Part shown: piece by piece, positions 34,482 to 45,808 of the stretch
Layout of the letters: each line of letters begins with the position of its first letter
Numbering within the stretch: position 1 is the stretch's first letter
Assembly: GCA_001465935.1 (NCBI GenBank)
Contig: LNKV01000005.1
Location: 1,352,690-1,416,689, forward strand
Direction: 5' to 3'
DNA: 64,000 bases
From: Clarireedia homoeocarpa
Taxonomy: Eukaryota > Ascomycota > Leotiomycetes > Helotiales > Rutstroemiaceae
Notes under the pieces: generated by a model
Seen by the model: the letters and a program-made list of their open reading frames with translations, nothing else
Database searches by the model: none
What the model was told of the DNA's origin: nothing
Made by a program: the position numbers and the translations under genes

Positions 34482-36120
34482 ATGAGCTGTAAGTTGCAGT
34501 CGCGATACTCCTCCTTCCCCTCCTTCGCGAGTTCGTGAGAAGACTACGCACGCAACAAACTCCGTATTAGCGGAAGAAGAAACACCATTCTTTCCCCAAG
34601 CCCCTCTTTCGCCTCTTGTTCTTTTTACTATTTACTCCTCATGTTCGATCCTCAAAATGACACGCGCTCACTACCCCCACCATACAGTCACAAATATGCT
34701 CAACAAGCTGCATGGCCAGCCAGAAAGCTATGATAAGAAGTACGCTACTATCCCTCGGTATGCGAGAGTGTACTAACAGAATCAATAGAGCCAAATACCG
34801 CTTCGGTCGAACCCTCGGTGCCGGTACCTATGGAATTGTTCGAGAGGCAGATGGGCCTACAGGAAAGGTCGCCGTGAAGATAATTCTTAAGAAGAATGTG
34901 CGGGGCAATGAGCAGATGGTGTACGATGAGCTTCAAATGTTGCAACGCTTGAAGCACAAACATATCGTCAAATTCGTAGACTGGTTCGAGTCCAGAGTAA
35001 GAATGAGATGATTTCGATATGGGGGCTTGAGCTGACAATTGTGTTTGCAGGACAAATATTATATTGTTACGCAGTTGGCTATCGGTGGAGAGTTATTCGA
35101 TCGAATTTGCGAGCAGGGAAGGTTTACAGAGAAAGATGCGTCGCAGACTATCCGACAGGTTCTTGAAGCTGTGGATTATCTACACGATAACAATGTTGTT
35201 CACAGAGGTATGGTCCCACGACGACAAGTTAAGTATCTCTCTAATAATTTAACAGATCTCAAGCCCGAAAACTTACTCTACCTTACCACCGATCCTCACT
35301 CCGACCTCGTTCTTGCAGATTTCGGTATCGCCAAGATGCTCGACACAAAAGATGAAGTTCTCACAACAATGGCGGGATCGTTCGGTTATGCTGCGCCAGA
35401 AGTCATGTTGAAAAAAGGTCACGGAAAGCCGGTGGATATGTGGTCGTTGGGTGTCATAACCTATACTCTACTTTGCGGTTATTCTCCTTTCCGAAGCGAG
35501 AACCTCCAAGATCTTATCGACGAATGCAACAACGCCAGGGTCATTTTCCACGAAAGGTATTGGAAGGATGTCAGTGAAGACGCGAAAGACTTTATTGGTC
35601 ATCTATTGCAACCTGTTCCAGAAGATAGATCAACAAGCAAGGTATGTTTCTGGACATCTTTTTCCATTTCGATGTTAATTTTCTATAGGAAGCACTTGCG
35701 CACCCCTGGCTCAGCGGTGAGAATGCTACCGACCACAACTTGTTGCCAGAAATCAAGGCCTACATGGCTAAGGCTCGTCTCCGTCGTGGTATCGAAATGG
35801 TCAAACTTGCCAACCGTATCGAATTACTCAAGATGCAAGAAGACGATGATGCGGAATCTGATGTTCCCTCTCCTGCTCAGGCCGCTGCTGAAGCAGCGTC
35901 TGCCCATGATAACTCAGGAGGTGTCGCCGGACAAGATTCAAGTTCTTCTGCAGCATCGGGAGTTACATCTCCAGGCAAGAAGAGTTTGAGTAGAATGGCC
36001 AAGGGTGCAATCTTCAGGGAAGTAGTATTGGCTAAAGTGAGAGAAGTGAAAGAGCAAGAGGCAGCGGCACAAATTGAAAAGGAGGCACAAGAAGCTGCTA
36101 AGAAGAAGTACAATTATTGA
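34482..36120 (+). CDS. Calcium/calmodulin-dependent protein kinase I-like
   Basis: Six exons (34482-34488, 34688-34739, 34789-34996, 35051-35207, 35256-35641, 35689-36120) give 413 aa. Exon 1 is just ATGAGCT, and splicing yields MSFTNMLNKLHGQPESYDKK, which resembles the start of Aspergillus CmkA. The kinase domain has the Gly loop GAGTYGIV, the lysine in VAVKII, HRDLKPEN (split by intron 4 between R and D), DFGIAK, the activation-loop Thr in TTMAGSFGYAAPEV, and DMWSLGVITYTLLCGYSPF. After EALAHPWL the tail contains basic/hydrophobic stretches (MAKARLRRGIEMVKL and SLSRMAKGAIFREVV) suited to autoinhibition and calmodulin binding, then a Ser/Ala-rich linker. It should phosphorylate Ser/Thr targets in response to calcium. 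Confidence 0.94.
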
Positions 36121-39100
36121 TCGTGCTTGGAGACGGATGAATATACTGTGGTTAAGATGGTGGGAGATACGGGGGTTTAAAAATAGTCTTGTGTTTTGCA
36201 ACTTCGAATCGTTGGCAAGGGAAGGGGAGGGAAGGATTCGGAATGGAATTGATAGGGGTTCTTTCTTCGAGGTAGATACCCTTCGATGGTATTGTGTTTA
36301 CCGCTCAGGTGCTTTCTTTTCTGTGTGCGTGGGGTCTTCCTAGCCAAGTGTTGATAGCATGGGTGAATGGGTGGGGAGGGGCATTTTTTGATAGGAGTGA
36401 TTGATTGATTGACTGACTGATTGGTGTTTCCGGACGACCGGATGAAATGTAATGTGTGGATATGAATATGATTGTGAATTCAATTTGATAGAGATGCAGG
36501 TGTGTATTTTTCGTTGGGGCTAGTAGTCCATAGATAAGGGATTTCATTTTTACTTCCCTTCGATCTTTCCACGGTGGTTTCTTGTTTATAATTTATTTTG
36601 CATCGCGTGTGACTCTTTGGGTCGGCTTTTTCTGTTCGTCTTAGCAGGTTTGCTGAGCATTCATTTCTTGCAGTTGTCGATAAGAATTGGCAATCGTTCG
36701 AGCATGGGGAACACTGCTTATTATTGTTTGAATTGGAAAAGAAAACTATGCTACATGAAATCTCTAATTCACGAACTCTCTTTCGAATACACTTTGAAAC
36801 AGCTTACTTGTCTTGCTCCAAATCCCTGATCCAGTCCTCAATCCTCTCCTGAATCCATGCTCCCTCCCAAGCTCCTACCATGCCCTCCGACGCAGCCGCT
36901 CGTTCGGTCGCCGCATCTGGTCTGTCGATATCGTTTTCGCGCTTCTTTTGCCCCATATTCCAGAAGCTCAGCGCGTGTTAAGGAATTTGGGGATATCTGG
37001 AAGGGTTTGAAGGAGCAAGGGAAAGGAAGTCTAACTTGTAGGCAGAAACCAAGAGAATTTCAAATCAAGAAGCAATATTCGCATGAGATGAGACGATATC
37101 AACGGCGAATTGAGCGATCTCGCATTTCTTCGACACCCGGCTAGGTCTTTGGGTTTCGTCTCATGTCTTCAAGGATGAGAGGTGCCCACTGTCTACGTCT
37201 CCTTGCTTGGTCAGATTGTCTAGTCTACGTGTTCCAAACCTTTTTGTTGCATATCTCGAAGCTCATGCTGCATGTAGTACGAACCAGAGTGTTCCTTGCC
37301 GCACAGAACACTTGTTGTCCTCATTTATGGAAGCCCTTAATGTCTTGAATATCTACCCTGAGAGGGTCAACTTACTGCTTTGGGTCTTTGACGGAGCTTT
37401 GTTTTCGGGATGGCATAGTGAATTGATGCCATAGAGTACGGTGATCGAGTTCAAGGTGATCTCGATTCTTTTTAAAGTTCGTTAGTGTAGAACTGTGATG
37501 GGATGGATGCACCGAATGAAGTATGATGCATACAATAGAAGTGTGACCCGAGCAGTCAGATGGAGCTGTTGAGACTTTTACTCGACCACTTTCAAAGAAG
37601 GTGTCTATAGAAATAGTGATGAAATTTAAGTGGATGCCAAACTGGAAAGGCAAGTGGCTCAGGGTGTTTGTTTACACGAGACATGATTAAGCAAGAAAGG
37701 GCAACAGTGTGAAGCGAGACTTGCCCCTTTCACCTCCATCTTACCTTCTCTCTCACCTTAACATTTCCCATATATCAACTTCTTCAATTCCACCCTTCGG
37801 TACAGTCAGGCTTTCAAACGCCGCCTTTACATAATTTACCTGTTTTCATCAGTCATACCACGCTCCACAAGAAAAACAATCAGAGTGGTTCTGTCATCAT
37901 CTATTTACCTTCAATTATCGTTTTGTCTAATCATCAACCTTACTCGCAGTGTCGGGTTACCACCAAGTGGCACCCTTTTCTTCGTTCGATATGTCTCCAC
38001 CCTACTTCGGTTGGAACGACCCTAGCTTTGATCCAATGGATCATGCATCAATCTGGCCAGCACCGAAAAACTTAACTGGTGCAAGCATAGGAGAAAGATG
38101 GAGTTGAGGCAGATTCTAGGCAATTTGCTAGGTAGGTGTCATGAGATGCGCGGATCTACTGCCATCGTTATACTCATGAGAAATGCACAACATGCTCAGT
38201 CGACATGTGAAGACAAAGCAAAGAAGTAGAAAGAAAGGCCATGGTCATAGGAGCGATAAGTAGCCAAGTACTTAGTATATGTTAGCTCTACCCAATTCCT
38301 TGGTACGCGTCTAACGATTACGCAGACGAAGCTCCCACGCTCCTTGTCCCAAGCTGCAAGAAATCCCGTGCGCGAAGCGAGAAACTTAAGCACCGTCCGA
38401 GAATAACTCCGGCAATGATCATGGATGGGAGGCAGGTGATGAAAACGATTTGAAAAGGCTACTACATCTTGCACAATGGCTATAGCCTGTAGTTATTACG
38501 GGAGGAATCGCTGAACTGTTTTGCTTGGAGGTTGTAGGGAGCGGATGAAATGGCTCCTAACGAAGTCTAGCGCGTTTTTATTTAGTTCTATGGGTAGTTC
38601 TAGCTCTAGGGGTCGTTGTGGGGTAATCGTGAACCGTGGCCTTACCCTTGACGACTACACCTTGACCTCAAGATCACCAAATACCTGTAGCTTGCTGTTC
38701 GGTCACCATTGCTTCACTGGCAGCACAAAGCCATCTATTTTCAGCGCTTTCATTTACAAATCTATGAAGTTTTATGGAACGTCCGTCACCATCCCACCCC
38801 CGACTATTGGAATGTCTTATCGCCACCATGAAGTCACCATGCCCTGAAGCGACCCGTATACATTACGATAGATAGTACCGGGAAGAATCAGCCTCTGGCA
38901 TAAGGGAGAGAGCAATTCACATCGTTGCCTGTTTTTGAACGGCCGGATAAGTGGCCTCATATCTACCGTTCTGAACGCCACCGCACTCTGTACACTACCT
39001 CATGTCATTGTTGGTGCACTTCACGCCTGACATACATCATCTCATTCCTGTATTATGAAGTTGATTGCTCTGGAGCGAGCATGAAGCATGTTTATGCTAT

Positions 39101-39782
39101 TCTCTCAGATATGGGATCGAGATTGCTAGGCTGTATGAAGTGTTTGCCGCCTAAAATGTTGGACTAAGGATTACATCATGGCTGTCCTACTTACCAGACA
39201 CACACAGCTTGCGAACCATAAGTAGCATGGCGAAGTTGCGAGTGATGCGGTATCAAGTGATGACTTGCTGTGTGGTTATCCAGAAGCATCTGGTCTCGGT
39301 TTACACTGTCTTAGTAGAGCGAGTGAGGCCCTGGAAGAAAACTTGAACTTCAGAGGCAGTGCAAGTGCACGCGCCAGAAAGGGTTTCCAAGCCGCAGCTG
39401 AGGCATATAACATCAAGCTCGATGATATTCCTTGCCTATGCTTCAATCAAAGCTGCAGTGATCCGCTGTCATACAAGATCAGCACATTGCAGATACTGAC
39501 GTTGTATTCCAGCATTCAAAGACTGCACTGAGCAGGAACAATGGAATATTACCATTCCTCGACCTGCCCGTTCCTATAAAGAAGTACACAGGACAAAAAC
39601 GAAACATGTTTAAAAAGTTTCAGGCATCATAAGAAGTGGTTAAGTGAGCTCACTGGTCCGAACCCACCGAAGGCGCTAGTCAAAAATTTTCTTCCACCAA
39701 GCGAAAAACCAACCACCAACAAATATTTTCGTCTACATATATTCAAACAACCATAACTCTTCCATCAAATAAAACAAAGCCT
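36121..39782. other. 3.7 kb gene-poor stretch
   Basis: No recognised gene is seen. Minor coding candidates: a 50-codon minus frame 36804-36956 with an acidic/amphipathic end (IQERIEDWIRDLEQDK), possibly a last exon; a 38-codon plus frame 37991-38107 (MSPPYFGWNDPSF...) after a long CT-rich leader; and an 88-codon plus frame 39265-39531. None shows family motifs. A segment at 37675-37725 resembles 49848-49900 further right. The last 80 bp precede the tRNA. Confidence 0.4.
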
Positions 39783-39885
39783 GCCCGGCTAGCTCAATCG
39801 GTAGAGCGTGTGACTCTTAAGATTCAAAAGATCTTTGAGTTTAGTGATCATCACAAGGTTGCGGGTTCGACCCCCGCGTTGGGCT
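39783..39885 (+). tRNA. tRNA-Lys (CTT), intron-containing
   Basis: The cloverleaf is complete. The acceptor GCCCGGC pairs with GTTGGGC and the discriminator is T. The D arm is GCTC/GAGC, the anticodon stem TGTGA/TCACA, the loop CTCTTAA with anticodon CTT at 39816-39818, and the T arm GCGGG-TTCGACC-CCCGC. A 30-nt intron (39820-39849) lies in the canonical position one base after the anticodon. The mature tRNA is 73 nt before CCA. A Pol III terminator T-run follows at about 39901-39908. Confidence 0.95.
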
Positions 39886-40911
39886 CAATCCCCTTCAATA
39901 CTTTTTTTTGCATCTTTTTTGCACCTTCTTCCTCTTTGTCTGGGCAGCAGACATGTCTCTATTTTACTTTCACTTTTGCTCCGCATATCTTGCACTCAAT
40001 TTTCTTGCCCAAAGCCTGCCCCGTGCTCGAATGAGACACGGCAACAGCAACAATCTATAGGATCATTGTATGCTTCATGCCGAGCAACAACTCAACAGTC
40101 TGCAACTGTGTAGCTTTACATCCATATGGTCCTTGAAGAGTTGGGATGAATGGAAACGAGCACTACTAGTATGCAGGCTACTTCTTGTATATTTACAAGC
40201 AGCTTATTTACAGAATACATCTCATTTGCTACTAAATCTACTTCGCCGTAATCCTCAATAAATCGTTGCTAGAATGCTGTAAGTGGTTGCGATTCTGTGT
40301 CATCAGCTATTGAGATGACTCGACAAAAGATGTATAGATGGTTGAAAATATGAATGTTAAACATCATGAGCCAGTTGCATTGCGATATCATAGTTTGCAT
40401 GCCACCAATTAAACTGTATTGCATTGTCTACTCGAAGCTGGAACCTTCTTAGGTTGCCCGACAGTGTGTTTGTTGTAGGTGACCATCATCTACTACGAGC
40501 ATTGCACAGGGCGACTGCTGAGTGCGCAACACTATGGCTTGTTATACTTACTTACCATAATACCCACCCTTCTTTCTTTCATACACTGGTCATCTAAATC
40601 CTCGCTACCGACACTTGACGGAAGGGTATGTTACACCCTCCGTCGCACAGATCGTGTCATGTACCATCGGTAACACTCATGCCCATATGCTATCTGCAAA
40701 ATGGTCACAGCATACATACATACATAGCACGTTTCCCAAAAATAACAGCCTTCCATAGCAACAAGAAGCTGGTAGGGAGTACTTCTACCCACTACTTACT
40801 GAACGCCCAATCTATCACATCATCTCCACGACCACTCCTATACCCCAAAAAGAAGAGTTCCTTCCTTCCCTCTTGTCCTCTCACCCAAAGACGCACCTCA
40901 AAGACTACCAC

Positions 40912-40912
<1 letters not shown>
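39886..40912. other. Spacer between the two tRNA-Lys genes
   Basis: About 1 kb with no gene seen. AT-rich, ending in a CT-rich stretch before the poly(A). Confidence 0.5.
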
Positions 40913-40956
<44 letters not shown>

Positions 40957-40979
40957 NNNNNNNNNNNNNNNNNNNNNNN
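40913..40979. other. Poly(A) tract and 23-N assembly gap
   Basis: 44 consecutive A (40913-40956) run directly into 23 N (40957-40979). The true sequence here is unknown. On the minus strand the tract is a long T-run directly downstream of the second tRNA, so part of it could serve as its Pol III terminator. Confidence 0.95.
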
Positions 40980-40987
40980 GGGGATTG

Positions 40988-41090
40988 AGCCCAACGCGGG
41001 GGTCGAACCCGCAACCTTGTGATGATCACTAAACCCAAAGATCCTTTGAATCTTAAGAGTCACACGCTCTACCGATTGAGCTAGCCGGGC
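40988..41090 (-). tRNA. tRNA-Lys (CTT), intron-containing, second copy
   Basis: Reverse-strand copy with mature sequence identical to the gene at 39783-39885 and the same 30-nt intron position (41024-41053). The intron differs at two sites (AAAGGATC and TTTGGG versus AAAGATC and TTTGAG), so it is a true second gene, not the same read placed twice. The flanks AAAGCCT before and TCAATCCCC after are also shared. Confidence 0.95.
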
Positions 41091-41675
41091 AGGCTTTCTG
41101 TTCTGGATGTATAGTTTGTGTTTATATGCATTTATGTAGGACGTTTGATGCTTAGGTAGCAGGTGAGCGGGAAAAAAGTTTGCGAAAAAAAAAAAAAAAA
41201 AAAGTTAAGCGAGGCGAGGGGTTGGGTTGGTGAGTTTTACTGTGGTGGTGAGTTGGTGGGGGGAGTTTGAGCGGAAGGGTGCATGGTGGGGCGGGAAATG
41301 AGATGGGAACCGGAAGTTGCAATATGTGATCGGGAGTCTCGGTAGAGAGCATGCTGCACAGGGACTCCTGGTGGTACTGTAGGAAGGTGGGGTTCGACTT
41401 GTCGTTCCAGTTGCGGGCTGGGATACATGTCGGGGCCCTGGAGAACTTTTTCATATTTGTCGTAACTACCTGCAACAGCTGTATCTTACTTACAGAATGC
41501 TAATTCTTTTTCCTTCCCATCAAAGATGTTCCCCCCAAGAAGCCAATTGCTATGCACTCTATCCTTGAGCTGCACTAGGCAATATAGCGATACCATATAG
41601 CCAACGTATCTGGCTTATCACAATGTACATACCCAAGCTATGCACAATATTCCTGATTCTCGTCGTCCAAAATAC
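41091..41675. other. Intergenic downstream of RTC4
   Basis: Holds an A-run at about 41184-41202 and GT-rich sequence near 41215-41285. No gene is seen; the last part is the RTC4 3' flank. Confidence 0.5.
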
Positions 41676-43440
41676 TTAAAAGTGATCATGATCATCATCT
41701 TCGGCCTCAATATCACTGTTTTCGACTCGTTTCTTCACCACATCCTTAATCTCTTCATTAACCAGATCGCCCAACTTAGAACTCTCCTTGAGAATATCTC
41801 TCGCTTCTTCATCAGCGACCTTCATGTCATCCATGATGAGAAGCACTGTAAGCTCGGGTACTACAACCGCCTCCACGAATGCAGTAGGACTTCTCGCGGC
41901 TATCAGTCGGTCCTTAGGCGCTCTCTTCTTAAGCAATGGCGTGAACTTGTTCATGATATTCTCTGACATCATGCGTAGCCCTCTGGAGCCGTAATAACCA
42001 GGTGTAAGGTTTGAAGTACTCTTCAGTAGATTGCGATCCTTGCCACTTTTGACTCTTTCCTCGAAGAGACTACGATAATGAGATGATGCACCCCCAATCA
42101 GCTCCTTGATGAAAACATAGTGTTCCTCAATTCGAGAGTCTAAAACACTCCAGTCAATGTTGGGGTATCCTTTAGATCTCCAGTCAGTGTGAGCAGTCTT
42201 CTTTTGGTGAGACCGGCAGAATTTCTCCTGTTTGCGTGTGTTCATTTCGCCGAACGCCTTCAAATCTTCTTTGTTCACCGGCTCATTGCACATCGGACAA
42301 CGAGGATCAAGGTCCGCAACATCATCTTCTGTCTGGGACATCTGTGAATTAAAAGACACCTCCGGATTTAACTTTTTCACAAGCTCCTGAGCTCCTTCAA
42401 GAATATCATCATCGTCATCATATCGTATGAATGATATAAACTGGGTTGCAGGTGGTTCTTTTTCCACATCTCGTTTCAGTTTTGTTGGTGACTCGGCATC
42501 GGACATGTTATCCTTAACACCGCAATTGGTGAACTTCGCGGCTGGGCTATCGCTACACGTGGAATCGTTGGGGGAACAAGGAACTATGAATCCAGATTTC
42601 GCCGAACTCGCTTTCTTCGGAGAATTTTCCATGGAAACATGTTGAAATATCGGACCATCGTCGTCGCCTACCAGACTTGGCTCGCTGTCTGATTCGTACT
42701 TTTTAAACTCTCCTTTTACAGGTGATTTCTTGTAGGTCGGTTTGCGTTTCATAGCTACTTCATAGTTAGCTAATGCATGCCATTGACCTAGAACACCTAC
42801 GCTTTGGAAATTTTGGCTCCTTATAGGTTTTGGTGTACGATACCTTCGACTTCTTACTCGACTTGATTTCCCCAAATATATTGAGGTTAGGGTCATGGTT
42901 GGATGAGGGCTCTCCACTCTTCCTCTTCCTTGACTCGGTTGACTTTCCGGTTTTCGAGTTTAGAGGACTTTGGATTGTTTCTGTGTTTCTCTTCTTCCCT
43001 TTTGAAACCCCCAATGTTTTCGTCATATCTGCACTTATTCTAAAGGGAGACTCGTCGTCAGATGAGAATGAGGGTCGTGGAGGTCTATCGTCGGAAGCGG
43101 AATCAGAGTCCGGCATCCGGAATACATCTCCATCTGCAGCATCGGTGGCTGGGTTAAATTTGACGGCAATTGATGCTGGCGAAGAGACACGGTTCTCTTT
43201 GTCGGAGGCCCTTCCATCCAGCCTCTGCGATCTAGATGCGTTGGAGGTGCTGGTGCAGAGGGCTTGACCGTTCTCCCCAATTTGACTCCTAGCTCCTACC
43301 TTTGTAGGCATTTGCTCTGTTGTTTCCCGAATGGCGCTTGGGCGCTTGATTGTTTGCAAGAGGTTAGCCGGATATGCTCTGCTCAAACCTTGACGTCGTT
43401 TTGTAAGCTTCTTGCTGTCGTCAAGTTGCAATGTGAACAT
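41676..43440 (-). CDS. RTC4: Restriction of telomere capping protein 4 homolog
   Basis: Minus-strand exons 43440-42801 and 42754-41676 give 572 aa; the 46-bp intron (GTAGGT...GCTAACT...GTAG) joins FPK to PMKRKPTYKKS. The first about 350 residues are disordered: Ser/Lys/Asp-rich with basic clusters such as KGKKR and SRKRKSG that could be nuclear localisation signals. The C-terminal third is the RTC4-like domain: CPMCNEPV (zinc-binding CxxC), KFCRSHQKKTAHTDWRSKGYPNIDW, then RIEEHYVFIKELI and AFVEAVVVPELTVLLIMDDM. In yeast, loss of Rtc4 suppresses a cdc13 telomere-capping defect; its molecular role is not well defined. The start at 43440 is chosen because the frame upstream is not conserved in character. 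It shares a 387-bp promoter with dynamitin. Confidence 0.85.
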
Positions 43441-43827
43441 TTTGGTGGGACCGTGTCGCGTAATGTGGACTTGCCTTAACAAGATCAAGTGGCATAGCAC
43501 AAATCCATGGTAAAAGAACAGCTCATCATAGATCAAGAGAGAGAAGGAATGATCTGAGAGTTTCTTCACGTTGACGTGAATATGTTTACAAGAAAGTCCA
43601 CAACTCTGGCAATCTTGTCCCTTAGAAAGCCTACATAAGGTTGCGATTGATATGGATAGTCTTGCCGATAAGAAGCTCTGGTGTATCCGATCGGGTGGTG
43701 AAATGGCAGGGTCCGAGCTTCAATACCTTGTTTCGCGTTACGTTCATTGTAAATGGCTGGACTCGGAATTCTGTAAATAATTAACTCGAAGTCGATACTA
43801 CCTCGTTAACTACCAACACTTTAAAAT
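43441..43827. promoter_or_regulatory. Bidirectional RTC4/dynamitin promoter
   Basis: 387 bp separate divergent ATGs. No specific motif stands out; the role is inferred from position. Confidence 0.5.
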
Positions 43828-45240
43828 ATGGCAGCGCTCAATAGGAAGTACGCAGCCTTGCCAGATCTGGTATGTCCAGGAAGAGCCTGCGATAGTTGGA
43901 GATCTGACTAAAGACATCAATAGGACTCTGCACCAGACATCTACGAGACACCTGAGCTAACTGATGACAATTCTACGGTTCCGGTATGTTGGCTCGATGT
44001 TCTGTTGGCTTCTTGTCTTCTAATTTGAACTTAGACTGGAAGACCACGTTCCCAATCGGCTTCCTCTTCCTATGGAGACTTAGAAGACGACGATGAAAGG
44101 GAGGAAGGAATTTCCCGCTCGCGATTGCACCCAAATGAAGCTCGATCACATTTTGCTCCTGCACAGATCGATGCACGAGATGTGGACTTTTCCGATAGGG
44201 TTACTGCAAAACGAAAATCATACAAAGCTTCTACTAAGCGTCAAAGAAAGGATGGGACAGAGGAATTCGGGGATTTTAGCGACGACGACGACGGGGAAAG
44301 TCTGGACCGAAAACTTGCAAGATTACGGCGAGAGATTGAGGAGGTAAAAGAGGAATATGGGAAAAGAAATGCCGAGAAGAACACTCCTGGTGAAGATGGA
44401 GAAGACGGAGAAGACACTGATGCGGACGACATCACAGCACTCAGCAATTTGTTAGACGGAATATCGACAGATCACACGGATCGAGTGATGACTGCTGGAG
44501 CAAAATTGGCGAAGGATCTCGGTACTGGAATAAAAGCAAGTGGTCCACCTCAAGTTTTGCATGGTTCAGCAGAGCCTTCCACGTATACAATCACATATGC
44601 GCCAACCTATCAACAAAGCCATGCATTGGCCAAAGCCGCGGATTTCGATGGTCGATTAGCACTTCTTGAAAGGGTGCTCGGGCTTAATTCAACCATTGAC
44701 GCTACAGATAACACAAAACCAATCATACCGACACTTGATGTCCTACAGCGTCAAGTGTTCCTGTTAACAGAATCCACCCCTTCATCCCTCGATAGCATAA
44801 GTCGACGAGTGCGCACCCTTACACAGGAAGCTGAGAGGTTAGAAGAGTCTCGCAAATCTGCCAAAGCTGCACAAGATGCGTTGCGCTCAGCTGGTGGAGA
44901 AGTTTCTGCTGAAGACGGGGACGATTCTGAACAGATCGCCAAGATTAATGCGCTATACGGGACTTTGCCTACTATCGAAAATCTCGCACCACTGCTTCCA
45001 TCGCTCTTGGACAGACTAAGATCGTTGCGGGCCATTCATGCTGATGCGGCAACGGCTAGTGAGAATCTAGAGAGGGTTGAGCGGAAACAAGCTGATATGG
45101 CGAACGAAATTAAAAAATGGCAAGAAGGGCTGGAGAAAGTGGAAGAGGCGATGAAGCAAGGTGAAGCAGTGATCGGAGGAAATATGAAAGTTGTAGAAGG
45201 TTGGGTGAAGGATCTGGAGGAAAAGATGTCAAAGTTGTAA
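43828..45240 (+). CDS. Dynactin subunit 2 (dynamitin, p50)
   Basis: The exons 43828-43869, 43924-43983 and 44035-45240 give 435 aa (introns 54 and 51 bp). The N-terminus MAALNRKYAALPDL followed by DSAPDIYETPELTDD is the dynamitin signature (KYA..P..D.APDVYET). Coiled-coil heptads appear around RKLARLRREIEEVKEEYGKR, and a long helical C-terminal half contains ALLERVLGL, LDSISRRVRTLTQEAERLEE and ERKQADMANEIKKWQEGLEKVEE. Dynamitin forms the shoulder of dynactin, linking the p150Glued arm to the Arp1 filament, and is needed for dynein-driven nuclear migration in hyphae. Length is normal (about 400-440 aa). Confidence 0.93.
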
Positions 45241-45808
45241 AAAGTGTTAGCCTTGTGATTGCCGCCTTGTACCTACATGAATGATACCCAATCAAATCAA
45301 AGCACGCATCACTCCCTTGTTCGTGTACCTCACATGTCTCCTTTCCCTATCGGGAGCTCGTATATCCTCATGAAATCCCACTTTGGCTGAAGATAGATTT
45401 GAAACATTTTAAGTTAACTGCGTTAAATTGGACCCTGAATCTACTCTCACATTGCTTATATGGTACCACATTTATGGAAATCATCTCATTCATCCTTGTG
45501 GAATAAGGATGCTCCGCCTTACTCGTAACATATAATTCACGCTTACCTGTCACTATCATATTAACTCTGTCTCCTTCTTTACACCTTCCTTCTTCTTATA
45601 CAAACGCCCTCATCTGGAATTCCTCCGGCATAGACTTCCCAAATGCCAATTGATACGTAAGACTCTGTCAAAACCCATCCCGTAAGTCTGGAACGCACTC
45701 TCTCACACATTCCTCCCTTCCCTCACCAGAATATTCAAATTATAACTTCACATGTATTCCCAATTGTAACTATTTTTGGCAATTGGTATACATGTAAAGT
45801 AGCCCAAA
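45241..45808. other. Intergenic between dynamitin and the transporter gene
   Basis: 568 bp, CT/AT-rich, no gene seen. Confidence 0.5.

Noticed and set aside
36857..37144. A 95-codon plus frame with an Arg-rich, presequence-like start
   Set aside because: It overlaps an opposite-strand candidate (36804-36956), and neither can be linked to a family; too weak to call.
40913..40956. The 44-A tract as the poly(A) tail of a retroposon
   Set aside because: No target-site duplication or element body can be seen because the gap follows directly. It cannot be supported.
40628..41032. An open plus frame spanning the poly(A) and the N gap
   Set aside because: It is open only because of the A-run and unknown bases, and it overlaps the antisense of the tRNA-Lys gene.
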